A stretch of DNA of 64,000 nt from positions 1,636,905 to 1,700,904 of the forward strand of contig VYZB01000024.1 in NCBI GenBank assembly GCA_013397455.1. Direction: 5' to 3'. Positions 53,040 to 64,000 of the stretch are shown one piece after another (positions within the stretch are counted from its first letter, which is position 1; every line of letters starts with the position of its first letter). A program made the position numbers and the translations under genes. Source of the stretch: Crotophaga sulcirostris. Lineage: Eukaryota; Chordata; Aves; Cuculiformes; Crotophagidae. The notes beneath the pieces are model-generated. The model was not told the DNA's origin. It made no database searches and was given only the letters and a program-made list of their open reading frames with translations.

Positions 53040-53657
53040 TCAACAGACATTAGGGTGATTGAAGTCCCCCATGAGGACCCGGGCTTGTGAACATGAGGCT
53101 GCTCCTATCTGTCTATAGAGGACCTCATCAACTTGGTCTTCCTGGTTGAGTTGCCTGTAGTAGACCCCCACTATAATATTACCTGTTCCTGCGTTCTCTT
53201 TAATCCCGATCCATAAACTCTCTGTCAGCTCCCCTTCCATCCCCAGGTGGAGTTCCATGCAATCCAGATGGTCATTGACATAGAGGGTGATGCCCCCTCC
53301 TTGTCTCCTTTGCTTTTCCTTCCTAAAGAGTCTGTATCCTTCCATTCCAACACTGCAGTCATAGAGGCCATCCCACCACATCTCTGTGATGCCAATAAAA
53401 TCATATTCCTGCAGGTGTTCACATGCCTCTGACTCCTCTTGTTTATTCCTCATGCTATGAGCATTTGCATACAAACATTTAAGTTGGGCCCTTGATGAAG
53501 ATGACTTACTGGCTGGAGTGGCTGGAATTCCTTTGTGCTGCTCTTTAGGTGCTTTCCTGCTGACCTGTGATACTTCTCCAGGCTCTGGGCATCTATTGTT
53601 GGCACTGGTACCAAACTGGTAGGAGTGGGATGGATTGAGGTTCCCCTCTCCCAGCAA
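53040..53657 (-). pseudogene. CR1 ORF2 fragment: APE-type endonuclease domain
   Basis: The open frame has 205 codons and encodes the N-terminal endonuclease of CR1 ORF2, which nicks target DNA to prime reverse transcription. The linker is Ser/Pro-rich (residues 1-60). The endonuclease begins near LKCLYANAHSM, carrying the conserved Asn. It continues with DFIGITEMWWDG (catalytic Glu), GGGITLYVNDHL, and ends with VLMGDFNHPNVC (the Asp-x-Asn pair of GDFN). The frame then meets TGA (53,040-53,042) where related CR1 proteins have Trp, a G to A change. The C-terminal endonuclease motifs and the reverse transcriptase are absent. No ATG fits the start: the frame opens right after the ORF1 stop and is read from a TTG at 53,655-53,657. 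Not functional. Confidence 0.95.
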
Positions 53658-53659
53658 CT

Positions 53660-53965
53660 TCAGTTTAAAGTGGTTTTCACCAGATTGGCAAGACTATGAC
53701 TGATGATGCTCTTCCCCTTCTCTGACAGATAGACCCCATCAGCCCACAGTAGACCAGGTGTCTCAAAGCAAGTCCTATGGTCTAAGCAGCTGAGCCGCTG
53801 GCTGTGACAGCAGTCCTGTAACCATTTGTTGATTCACCAGAACAGACTGGCCCTTTCAAACCTCTTCCCATTGACTGGGAGGACTGAGTCATATTTACAC
53901 TGGTTGGTTTTGATCAGACCTAAAATACCTTCAGATTTTGAAACCAGTTTGATCAAGTCCATCAC
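53660..53965 (-). pseudogene. CR1 ORF1 C-terminal remnant (esterase-like)
   Basis: The minus-strand frame ends at TGA 53,660-53,662, two bases before the ORF2 frame begins. The readable parts are YDSVLPVNGKRFERASLFW, then an in-frame TGA at 53,834-53,836, then INKWLQDCC, and near the end GLLWADGVYLSEKGKSI and HSLANLVKTTLN. The DGVxL motif matches the last block of the SGNH/esterase-like domain found in many CR1 ORF1 proteins, where the usual form is DGVHL. The His is Tyr here (TAT, 53,729-53,731), a single C to T change from CAT. The internal TGA is one step from CGA, consistent with CpG decay. Confidence 0.8.
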
Positions 53966-55518
53966 CAGAGGAGTTCAGGGGGGAAAAAGAGCTTCTGGTA
54001 GCTCTTTTGTGGAAGTCACACAACTCTAAAATATTTCCTCCATGATGCTGCTTAACTGGATTCCTGTAGCATTCCAAACACACTGCCAAGACCAACACTC
54101 CTTCAAAATATTTGGCACAATAACGATGGTGGCCCATGGGGTGAAGATGTTAGGTTCTTTCAAATGGAGGTTGACTCTGAAACCAAATAATGCTAGATTA
54201 ACTTTAGACACAAAAATTTGAAGTCTGACTTCTTCCCAATCACAACATTTGAAAATTGGGAAAATCTGTGCAAACTGCAAGACCACCAGCTCACTGTCGT
54301 TTTGTAACATAGGTGGAAGTGACCTATCACAATAAGCTTGGAGAACTGAACAGATTTGCCTTTTTCTATTACAAGGTGGAATAGTTGCAAGCACCAACAT
54401 GGCATTAGGGGAGATATTCAGGTACCTAAACATAAGTGACTAAACATCAGATGCTTTTTCATATGATTTATTGCTGTCAAAACACCCATGTGGGCTGACA
54501 GGTATATGTGGAAATGGGACCTTCTGCACTGAGGCACAATAATGTAGGGTATCTACATTGTGCTGGACATACATGTTCAGGCACCCAAATCACTCCCTAG
54601 ATGTCTTCAAGTAAGACTAATGTGGCAGTTTTCCCTTCAAGCTTTTAGAAATACATCCCTGAAAAGCTTTGCTGTATCCCTAAAGGTGATTAACAGACCT
54701 AAGGTGAACTAGGACATGGGTTCAGCAGCATAGAATGTGATTAGATTCCCAACCCAAGGCTCACTCAATGTTTTTGTGCTAGCATGCACACTTTATGCCC
54801 CGAATCACTGTGGGAGTATGCACTGAGCCAAACCCTACTGTTCCCCACCAGGGCTGCTGAACCAGATCTGACCTACTGTCACCCCGTGCTTGTCCTTCAC
54901 ACATTTGTTCCAGTTGCCCTTTCTCTCCTCAGAGGTTTCTGCCGTCTCACTTCTGTCATTTTGCTCATTTAACCACTCTGCCAAATACATAAAATGCCTC
55001 AGCTTTGCACATCTATGTATACTGAGGTGAAACATTTTTTCTTAATGCCAGCAGTGGTCTAAGCTAATTCCTGTGACTGCTTTGAAACAGATTAAGAGCA
55101 CTGGCGCAGGCTGCTCCTATCTGCCCCAAGGTGCTCATGGTGACATGGGACATTCTCTCCTCTCCCACCCACATGGCCAGGGCGCAGATCTGAGCCTGGG
55201 ACAAGCTTCAGCACCTGCTGGTTGCCAGCTGCCTCCCCTGCACTGGGAGCCGGCAGCAATTTGGGTGCTCTGGTGTTAAGGCTCAGTACAGCATAAAAAC
55301 AACCTTGTTGGTCAGAGAGAGAAGTGTCACTATTCAGATCGAAGTCAGGATTTGTTTCCTGTTCTGAGACATAACTAGAATTATTGCTTTATATCTTATC
55401 TGTCATATTAAATTTTTGAATGACTTTAACTCATAATAAAATACTTAAACTAGTGCAATTAATATTTTTAATATATTTCAGCATTTAAAATTATTATCCT
55501 TGACTGTGGCATAAAAGT

Positions 55519-55535
55519 AAAAAAAAAAAAAAAAA
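55519..55535. repeat. A17 homopolymer followed by GA-rich tract
   Basis: Seventeen A are followed by GAGAGAAAGAAA. It could be the tail of a decayed retrocopy, but no parent sequence is recognisable upstream. Confidence 0.85.
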
Positions 55536-57734
55536 GAGAGAAAGAAACTGAGACTCAAACTTTATTCCAAGTATTAAACCATGTATAAATTATAAGGATT
55601 CTGGACAAGAGGATTATAATATGATCTCAAATTATTAAAAGGCTTTAACACACTAAGAGAGTTTGCAGCCTTTGGTGCTGTTAACGTAAAATGTTTCAGT
55701 AATGCTTAAACAACTTTTCTGCAGATCCTCCTTTTTTATTTTCTTTGATCATATTTCTGTCTTCATAGCAGTAAATGGAAAAGTTACAAGCAGAGCACCA
55801 GAATGCCTGGGCTGGCCAGGCAGTAAAACAAAGGACCCTGGCTTCAAATCATGTCATTTAATTGTCTCCCAGTTGCCTCTCAGCTATCAAAACTCTCAGA
55901 TACTGAAAGCTGAGACATGTTGTCCTGCTGCTTAAGAAGAGTAAAGTACTGGTATCACTTTCTACAGCATTTGCTACTGGGAAAGGTCAAGAATCTCCCC
56001 AGCTAAATAAACCAGAATAACCTCAAACCCGAATTGGCAAAAGTAGATAATAATTAAGAAAGCCCACAACACTCACACAGCATGGTGTTGTCTGTGCAGA
56101 CAAGCAAACAACAGGCAGCAGAAAGCAGAAGACCGTCCTCTGAATTTCCCCTGGGTAAGATGGGTTCCTCCTAGATATAGAGGACAGGCCATTACCTGGA
56201 AAGCTGAGATAAGACAGGAAATTAAGCCAGAGCCAGGCTGAGGGTGGAGCATCCCAGGGAAGCCACAGTAGTTCTACTAGCAGAGTAGCTGCTGACCCAG
56301 GAAAAAAACCAAAAATGGTCTAAAAGCCCCAAGATGAGATCAGCAGAGATCAGATGAGCAGCCTGGGTGAACTCACACATCTGAGGGTAAGATATCAGAT
56401 GATAACTTCCACCCTAGGCACTCCATGATAAAACTAGGGAAAAAGGACTTTATAAGGTATAAATGCAACCTCTGGTTTTGTTCAGGTTACCGAAAGAAGA
56501 CAGGCACAAGTTCTGAAACACCAGGAAATTCAGAGTCAAGGCAAGATGTAGAGGAGCAAACACCGATGTGAGGGCCAGGGGACTTCTGCAAACATGAAGC
56601 CCCAGTGAAGCTCCTGTACTGTTGACTGCACGAGGACCTCAACACATGGAGCATGGGACTGGTTTTTGAAAGCTGAGAGCTCTTATAGACACCAAAATTG
56701 AAGAACTGGACATTTAGCCATCTTCATTCCTGTCTTTATCTTACCAAACAATGACCATAAGGAGCTACTTCTTTTCTGCAAGATATTCAAGAACCGGAGG
56801 ATACCTGAAGTAGATCCTATTGCTTGTGTTCTTCATAAAAGAACTGCTGGGCCATCACAAAACAGTATAGCTTATGTGCTGTGATCTTTCTATAGCTATC
56901 ATTCATTAATATGGCACTTTGCCTTTCTCTGATTCATGGATATATCTTTCAAAATGAGGCCAATGACAGCATGGACAATAACTGAACACACAGATGTTTC
57001 ATTATATAATGTGCTGAACAAGAAGTACACCTTTGTGCCATACATCTTCTCTGTGGTTCCAAAGCTTAAAGCAAATATGAATAAATTTAACTCTGCTTCA
57101 CTTCCTAGGGAGGCAGATTTCTCTGTTTTGTAGAGAGGTAAAGCTAGGCACAAAGGGCAAGATTTTCAAAGATATTGAAATGCCTGAAGATGGAGAAATG
57201 CCTTTTGGGATTTGCAAAAGTGCTTATGCAGAGTAGGTACCTGCCTCCCACTGAGATCAGTGTTTCATATCTGTTCAACAGATGCAAGTCTGACAGCTGG
57301 CTCTTTTAGAACAATATTTGCTGAGGGTAAACCAACTGCGTACAACAGAGAAGGGATACAGGACCCATGCTCCACTTTCCTCCTAAGATAAGACCGAGGT
57401 AACATTCACATGTTGCAGAGATCTCATACTTCTCTCCACAATTGGCTTCTATCCACCATTGATCAAGCTGTGCCACACTTGACTCTTGCCATAACCCCAC
57501 CTCAGGGGTGCCCCTCGGGGGAACCTTCTGCTATTTTTCCTAAAGCAACTGCCCTTAGCAATCTTATCTGCCTTTTCCTGCAGCAGTCAGCCAGCATCCA
57601 GTCACAGATTAGGCTTCAGTTTGAAATAGTTATTTTATCTTTTAATGTCTGAAGATCTAAATAGTTTTGAATGCATCCATTTTAGGTATCCAACCTCTGG
57701 CACTTTCAGAAAAGGGTATCCAAAGGCTCCTGGA

Positions 57735-57815
57735 CTGGGCCTCTGGAGATCCATGTTCAGTCCCAACACTGGCTGATGATTTTCTGTATGAATTTAGCAA
57801 GTTACCTAGGAAGAA
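57735..57815 (+). mobile_element. Possible MIR-type SINE core
   Basis: GCCTCTGGAGATCCATGTTC, then AGTCCCAACACTGGCTG, and finally TTTAGCAAGTTACCTAGG follow the order of the MIR core (GGTTCAAATCCCAGCTCTGCC, then GACCTTGGGCAAGTTACTTA). Similarity is patchy and comes from recalled consensus. Confidence 0.4.
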
Positions 57816-58420
57816 TTAATTCACAAAAAGACTGTGTTATCTAACATAAAGGCTTACATACCGGCAAAATTCCAGTTTTGCTCAAAACTCTCAGGCCCAC
57901 TTCGCTTTTTCATCAGAAAGGATTCAAATCAAAATCTCCCATCTCCAGTGAAAGAACAATCTGGTGGGTGGTCAGAGGCTGTAAGAGTGAACACCAATCT
58001 GGAGCCAAGCAGATAGTAAGGGGAACAGTCAAATTCCTGACCCTCTCCTGTAGCCTGTTTATGCATTTTAACCAATGGCTATTTGATGCAGTGTTCAGGT
58101 TTATGATAGTAATTTGCATTTTATGAGTAAGTTCAGGTAAACATGTATTTCTACCTATAGTCCTGGTCATATGAGGATTTTTGTATGGAAACAGTGAAAG
58201 ACTCTAGACAGATTTGGTGCTGTGCCTTTTTATGTGCCATGACAGAGAGTGTGATGGCTCAAGGGCTTGTGTTACCAGCATAGCTAAACCCACTCCAGCA
58301 CTCCCGGGCTGGAGCGTTGGTGCTGTAATCCTGAACGCAGTGCTCACTACTGAAAAGCACACTCTGAGAGTGAGGAGTGAAAACAACAATTGAAAAACAG
58401 CCTACGGCAAAATTCATTAC

Positions 58421-58497
58421 CTGTGGATTCAGTGCTAATGTTCCAGGGTTACACGTGCTGTTCAGTATTTTATCTGTAGTCACACCAGATATATGAG
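58421..58497 (-). other. Exon-like segment, low confidence
   Basis: On the minus strand, TGTTTTCTTGGGAG precedes 77 bases open in one frame (phase 1 to phase 0; peptide HISGVTTDKILNST then CNPGTLALNPQ) and CACAG/GTAATGAA. The frame stays open beyond the donor for over 50 codons, which weakens the splice reading. No family recognised. Confidence 0.12.
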
Positions 58498-60150
58498 CTC
58501 CCAAGAAAACATATCCCATTGCCATGAAATGTGTGATACTTCGTATTTAGACAGAAAGAAAGACAAATAACTTTAGAAAATCATTCTATTCCTCACTTAG
58601 CCTTTTTGTGGTAATTTAAACAAAACCCCATATACATTGAGAAGGGATGCTCCTCGGTGCATGCACATGGGCTGGCTCAGCATTGGGTTCAAAGGCGAGC
58701 ACAGTATGGTATACGTGGGAACAGGCCACTCACTGGCAAGCCTTCCTCCTTTGTTCAGTCACTCTCTAGCTTAAAGGAAATTTGAAGGACTGAGAATGTA
58801 ATTTTGAAAAATAAGCAAAAAGAACTTTAATTGCATACTCATCACTGTACATCATAAACGTCAAAGAGACACTGTTAAATTCAAAACACATTTGAAAACA
58901 CAATCTTGCCATTGATATTCTTTGTTTTAAAAAACAGAAAAAAATTAAGATGTATTTACTTTTTTCTGTCAATAGTGTTTATTCATTGTTGAGAATTTAT
59001 ACACTTAATTCACTGTGAACAGCAAAACAAGTTGGTTCACCATTTCTCCTCTCTTTCTACTGTTTTCTGTTTACTGGAAGTAAATGGCATGAAGCCTTTT
59101 CATTTGTAAATCCTTTATGGTTATAATCTTTAAAATATCTTTAAGGAAAAACTTGTTTGTTTATGTTGAGCTCTCTGTCTAGACCTCTACACACAGAGAG
59201 ACATAGAAATATAGCAAATGTGTTTTGAACTTGTATGACCTGATGGCCACACTAGTTTCCACATTCCAGAGGGCTCCGATCATTAGCAGAGGGAGGTTCG
59301 ACAGCAAAGCAAGAAGAAAAAACAAATTCCAGAATTAACTTCAGTGCTTTACTTGAGTAGATACTAAGCAATTGAGGCAAAGTAGGTAATAAAATCTTTC
59401 TACAGTTATCAAAACCTTGACTAATAAAGCCACTTAAAGAAAAACATTTCTCTACTTAAATTCAAGTACTATCACCTGATTTCATCCATGATACAGTACA
59501 GGTGCTGATTAAACATCAGAAAAGCAGAGAGAAATCCTTCCTCATTCATGTTGCTTACAGATGATTGTAGCAAAAAATCTATTCCCAATCTAGTTCCAGT
59601 CAAAATGACAGAATGTTCTTCTGATTTGATGACACTAAGAGACATTTAATGATATAAATGAGGCAATTTCGTCTTCCAAAGAGAGAACCATCACAAGTTT
59701 GGCAGTTTGATATAGGGACCATTTAAATTGAGGCCCTGGATTAACCACTTTTGGATGTGATGTATCAACTTCTCCCAGCTCCCTCCCCTTTGCCACCAAC
59801 TCAGTGAAACCGTTTCTTGGCAGGGCAGGCTGTTCCTGGCTCCCCAGCCGCAAGGAACGTATACATCAAGATGTTTCTTTACTCTGTTTATTAAAGATTC
59901 CAAAAGCTTGCCCCAGGCAGGAGATCATATAATTTTGCTGACGAATGATACATACTGCTCTTAAGGGCAGCACTCCCTGCTATCCACCGTTGTTGGCTGC
60001 AAATCTGCCCCAGCATCATCAGAGTCTTCAGGTGGACTTCATCAGTTCTAGTCATCTTATCAGCTAGGCACAGCCTCTCCTAATGGCTCGATAAATATTC
60101 TGGCATCCTGGTATCACTATCAAGAGATTCAAATCATTCCCAGTACTTAC

Positions 60151-60281
60151 TGCTGCTATTACTACAAAGTTATTGCCAATGACTCTTTCACTTATCTCTG
60201 TAACCAGAGACATTGAATAGATCTTTTTATGTCTCCACTCCTGGTCACTGAGAACAGAATTCATATATAACTGACCTCCAT
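60151..60281 (-). other. Exon-like segment with good acceptor and donor, low confidence
   Basis: The minus strand reads GTGCTTTCCCATCCAG, then 131 bases open in one frame, then GCAGCA/GTAAGTACTG, a strong donor. The peptide (GGQLYMNSVLSDQEWRHKK, then IYSMSLVTEISERVIGNNF, then VVIAA) has balanced composition and reads like an extracellular beta-rich segment. I cannot assign a family. The end phase (0) does not match the start phase (1) of the segment at 58,421-58,497, so those two are not consecutive exons as drawn. It is one of the better coding candidates but may be a decoy. Confidence 0.2.
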
Positions 60282-63200
60282 CTGGATGGGAAAGCACATT
60301 GCCCATGTGAAATTTGAAGAACAGATTTAGTCTGTGTGAGAAATGCATTCCCACAATCCCGTTCCTAGCTTGTTAATGTGTGCTGCACCTGATTTCTGAA
60401 TTTCTGACATAGGAACACCTGATGTTCAAGTCTCTCACATGGACACTCTACACTGGCACAGGCCTCAAAGCAGACATGGGTGAAATAATTTATTTTTTTT
60501 ATTGTTACACTCCCAGCATCCCAAGCTAACAAAATACATATGACATGTTTTGGCTTCAGTTAGAGGAATCTGATGGCTGTCCTTGTGATTTCAACCTTTG
60601 TCATGCTAAGCCTTCATCTTTTAATCCTCCTCCCATACAGCTGACCTCTAGCTAAGATATTCTTCCCTGTATAAAATGATCACGATGCCTGTTTGAGACT
60701 GAAGAATGAGGTAGCAAATAAAGTGGACTTTACTGCCATTTGAGTATGTTCTAGTGAAATCCTTTAACACTTCCTAGATTGCTCCCAGTTTTTTCTGAGA
60801 GAACTAGTGCAGTTAAAGTAAAGATGTGTGGTTTTTTATTTCTTTTCTTTCTTTTTTTCAGAATGGCTCACATGCAGCACAGGAGAACTGAGAGAAGCAC
60901 CTTGCGGTAAAGGAGGCAAAGGCAAAATGGTCTCTGTGGTCTGCCCTGACTTGGAAACAATGAGGAGATGGGTTGGAGGGATGCAAGAAGGGTGGAGCAG
61001 AACTGTGGTGTGAGAGAGAAAAAGTAAGATGAACTGAGATAGCAAATTAAAGGAAAAACTGAGTCAGGCAGGAGAAAAAAGAAGTTGAGTGAGATGGGAA
61101 TGAGTCAAGAAAAGAAGGAACATGTAAGACTGAAGCAAAAGAAAAATAGAGAACGTAGATGAAGAAATAAGGTTTAAATTGGAGCCTTTTTCAATTTTCT
61201 TTTAGACTAGGACAATAAAGCATTTACCTGAGCATATAACATCACATGGCCACATGCCAAGCAAAGATGACTGATAGATTAATCAACTGACATCACGAGA
61301 AACAGACACATAGAAGGAAATCATATTTAAGCTGACAGGATAATTACTTTCACTGTCCCTCATACAGGCCGCCACAGGCAGGAACTTGACTCCCAGACCA
61401 AAAGATAAGGAGAACTATCACCACATATAGAAGTATGTTTCTTCCTTGTTACATTCTGATGCATTTCTTCCATTCTTTGAGTCGGAAAACTATGAGAACA
61501 GAATGTATTCTATGATCAACATGCAACCAGGATTAGTATTTCCAGCATCAGAGAATCATTTAATAACATCTGCAAACAAGATGTCTCAGGAGGAAGGTTT
61601 TTTTTAAATCTGCACCCTCTGCAATCTTTGCCATTGATATACAGAGCTGCTTACATTACACAAAAGTTTCACTTGAAGAACAGAAACAGGCACTGGTATA
61701 CCAACCCTTCCCTTCTTTCCAGGGCTTCCTATCGTGATGGGACCCAGTTGTGAAAGAAGAGAAAAATTGCAACTACTCTGTAGGAAGCCCCTCTAAGTTT
61801 AAACTACGTGGTACTTTTCAGATCCAGACCCAGTGTGAACACTGATAACCATCATCTGATGATTTGAGGTGATAACAACTGTTGTGCCCTATTCAGTCTG
61901 AGTTCTGGTAGCATCTTTCACTTTCACAAGAGTTAAGATCTGCCTTTGATTATAACCACATTAGCTAGCAAGGACAGTAATAAATTATTATAAAGCTTAT
62001 AAAAGGAAAAAATACTATAACTTCTGTGTATAAATAAGCTATCTGCAATTTTTTCCAAATTCAATTTGTGATGCAGAATACGTATTTGCCTTCAGAACAG
62101 TGAAGCTGAAGAACGGCCAGCTTAGATCAGCTTGTGTTCAAGCTTCTACCTTACTGTTGATTTTGCTTCATATCCTCAGACAGGCGATGTCTCCCATCTG
62201 TGGCATGTTGAACAAGTATTTGATGTTTTTTCTTTGTCCAAGGTTTAAGTCAAAGTTACCGAACAGAAATATGACAGACAATGAGGCTGTCAGCGTGTTT
62301 CCACCACAGTAATCTTCTGCACGGTCTCCTCAGCCTGTATGGTGTAGTTGTTAGATAAGGAAACACGGGTATTTTTCCACCCTTTCCTATAACAAAGGAC
62401 TGGCCTCGATTTGGTTCCTCTCTCCTACCAACTGCTTCCTGTGACTGTGCCGATGGGGATACCTCATTCCCTTGTACCCTGCCAATATCTCCCACATGCC
62501 TGGGCCCTCCCAGCTCTGCCTGCACTGCTCAGAGAGATTGTTGGCAGATTCTCCCCACCCTGGACTGGTGCCACAGCAGCTCTTGACTTGAGATGCAGAC
62601 AGACAAGGAAGTCTTGTCTAGGTAGAAAACACCACCACCACCAGAGCAAGTTAGTCAGGCTCAGGGATAGAAAAAACTCATTCGCTTTTCCTTACTCTCC
62701 AGAGCTCTAAAGAAATTCCTTCTGAATAATGAAACGGAGAAAAACACCCTTGATATGAGACTGCTTGTCCTATCAGACACTACAGAGCTGCAGAATAGTA
62801 GGCTCTTCTTTGATGTCCCCTCCCAGCACCTGCATCTAAGTTTAGCCTTTATAATCACATAGATCAGCCTTTCAGAACTGGGGAGGGAGAGGGGCTCAGA
62901 GGCAAATTACAAACCACAGCAGGATATTTTCTGGGCATAAATGTTCTCAACCTCAGAGTGATCAGCCAAGCCTTTGGAGGGATGCATCACCAGTCAACAT
63001 GTCATGGCAAATTCTGACAGTACAGAGTGTTCGGCTCTTTATTCAGAGAATATATTTGAATAATGAGTACATTCAAGAAACCATGCTGCCGCTGCGCTCA
63101 TGGAAAAAAGAGCAGAAGGCTAACTTTGCCAAATAAATTATGTGCTGCAAATTATTCTTTTTCCTCAGAGCTCTGTCTGTCCCAAGAGTAAAGAACTAGC

Positions 63201-64000
63201 AAAGAAACTCTTTACCCAGGAAAGTAGTAACTTGGTAAACAGGATTTCCAGCTCAGTATTCAAATGTGAGGACAAGCAGAAGTATCTTATTTCCAAAGTG
63301 TGCAAACACAGGCAGGCTCTTTCAGAAAAAAATGTACAGGAGACATACAGGACATTCAACATAGAACCTTTCTTTCATCAGAGAAGAAACTATTTTCAAA
63401 AATCATGAACGCTAAATTAGAATTGTATGCACTTTTACTGGGATTAAGAGCATTTTCTCCAGTTCTGTTGGCTTCAGTTTAGGTGTCTCTCCAGGATCCA
63501 GATGTTACATTGCTGAAATTCTCTGGCCTGTACTTTAAGGCCTGGAAGTTTCACTCTCCTTGTCCATAAAAACATCCACAATGAGCTTTTTGTGGGGACT
63601 TAAACTCTTTTCCTTTTCAAAACCTGGTTGCTATGTGAATTTCTTGGGTTTGACGCCTCAGATTTCCTACACGGCCAGTAAGTGAAATTTAGCCATTTGT
63701 GATACAAGAATTAGCAGCTATGAGAGCTCCTAGAGATAGACAAAGATGTCTGAAGGCAGCAACAAACTGTTTCCCAAGGGAACTACTTTTTAGAGGGTTT
63801 TTCATTAAACATCATGTTCTCTCTGGACTTTCAGTCTCTCTCCTTACCTTTTCTTCAAGAGTAATTTCCCACTTTTGCACCACTTCTAGATGATTGTCCT
63901 CTTTCTAACTTCTATATAAGCAAGGTCAAGAGTACCTGAATTCTTGGTGTCTTTCCCTGTTGCTACGCTTTGCTTTCACCTTTCTTTTCCTATCATTTCT
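60282..64000. other. Unique non-coding DNA to the window end
   Basis: No gene recognised. A pyrimidine-rich acceptor (TTTCTTTCTTTTTTTCAG, ending 60,861) is followed by a 44-base segment before GCG/GTAAAG; it is too short to support. A GC-richer patch lies at about 62,390-62,600. No CR1 tail is seen. Confidence 0.5.

Larger units (their letters stand above)
53021..53965 (-). mobile_element. CR1: CR1 retrotransposon, ORF1 end and ORF2 start, lacking the 3' half
   Basis: Read on the minus strand, this copy contains the last part of ORF1, the ORF1 stop, and the first about 205 codons of ORF2 with the endonuclease domain. CR1 similarity stops at about 53,021 (after AACACAGCAGGGC), before the reverse transcriptase. 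Normal CR1 insertions keep the 3' end and lose the 5' end; this one is the reverse, so a later deletion or rearrangement removed the 3' half. The upstream limit near 53,965 is approximate. It is oriented opposite to the four CR1 tails elsewhere in the window. Confidence 0.93.
53966..60150. other. Unique DNA with ancient repeat remnants
   Basis: No gene recognised. The 135-codon minus frame at 54,026-54,433 just upstream of the CR1 remnant has no motif I know. A GC-rich patch lies at about 55,090-55,280, an A17 run at 55,519-55,535, a TATA-like motif near 56,450, a MIR-like fragment at 57,735-57,815 and an exon-like segment at 58,421-58,497. Confidence 0.5.

Noticed and set aside
54026..54433. 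135-codon open frame on the minus strand just upstream of the CR1 ORF1 remnant
   Set aside because: Considered as more CR1 ORF1, but no ORF1 motif is visible and the frame does not join the esterase-like part.
57150..57260. Resemblance to an amniote repeat with 'TTTTCAAA...' and 'GTGCTTA' motifs
   Set aside because: It may be an old interspersed repeat, but the match rests on a few short words and the family cannot be named safely.
59630..60020. Possible LTR (AATAAA on the minus strand followed by a GC-richer part)
   Set aside because: No TG...CA ends, no target-site duplication, no convincing primer binding site and no second copy in the window.
60862..60905. Short plus-strand segment reading EWLTCSTGELREAPC, reminiscent of a thrombospondin type 1 repeat
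   Set aside because: Only about 15 residues between splice-like sites, without the WSxWS core or Cys pattern needed. The resemblance is too weak.
1..64000. CRISPR array, bacterial operon, tRNA, rRNA or snRNA genes
   Set aside because: No regularly spaced repeats, no cloverleaf with matching A and B boxes, and no conserved RNA gene sequence were found. The sequence is vertebrate in character.

Overview
The window reads as AT-rich, non-coding vertebrate nuclear DNA, most likely from a bird. The main evidence is CR1 non-LTR retrotransposons of the avian type. Three 3' ends share a near-identical tail around 'GGTTGGACTCGATGATCTC' and end in ATACTGTG units. A fourth 3' end belongs to another subfamily and ends in TTCTATGA units. 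A fifth copy, on the minus strand, still shows the end of CR1 ORF1 and the endonuclease part of ORF2. There are no operons, ribosome binding sites, CRISPR arrays or long intact genes. The longest open frame (205 codons, 53,040-53,657 minus) is CR1 endonuclease.

Layout. 1-11,975: unique sequence with simple repeats and one segment with strong splice signals (5,789-5,929). 11,976-12,828: two short CR1 3' ends. 12,829-17,443: very AT-rich unique DNA with two exon-like segments on the minus strand. 17,444-17,573: a third CR1 3' end. 19,420-20,800: an old, decayed CR1/L3-type reverse-transcriptase relic. 21,290-21,560: a GC-rich patch. 22,820-23,299: the longest CR1 3' fragment (end of ORF2, 3' UTR, A-rich tail), followed by another GC-rich patch. 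23,700-53,020: mostly unique DNA with possible MIR-type SINE remnants, a 23-base assembly gap inside a C tract (38,436-38,458), palindromes and a 79-bp tandem duplication (47,596-47,753). 53,021-53,965: the minus-strand CR1 lacking its 3' half. 53,966-64,000: unique DNA with ancient repeat remnants and low-confidence exon-like segments.

No host gene could be recognised. Several segments have a plausible acceptor, an open frame and a donor, but their reading phases do not chain into a transcript and none of the peptides is familiar to me. The window is therefore best read as intergenic or as part of a very long intron. The clearest biology is CR1 history: an ancient L3-like layer, a young subfamily seen in three nearly identical tails, and an unusual copy lacking its 3' end.
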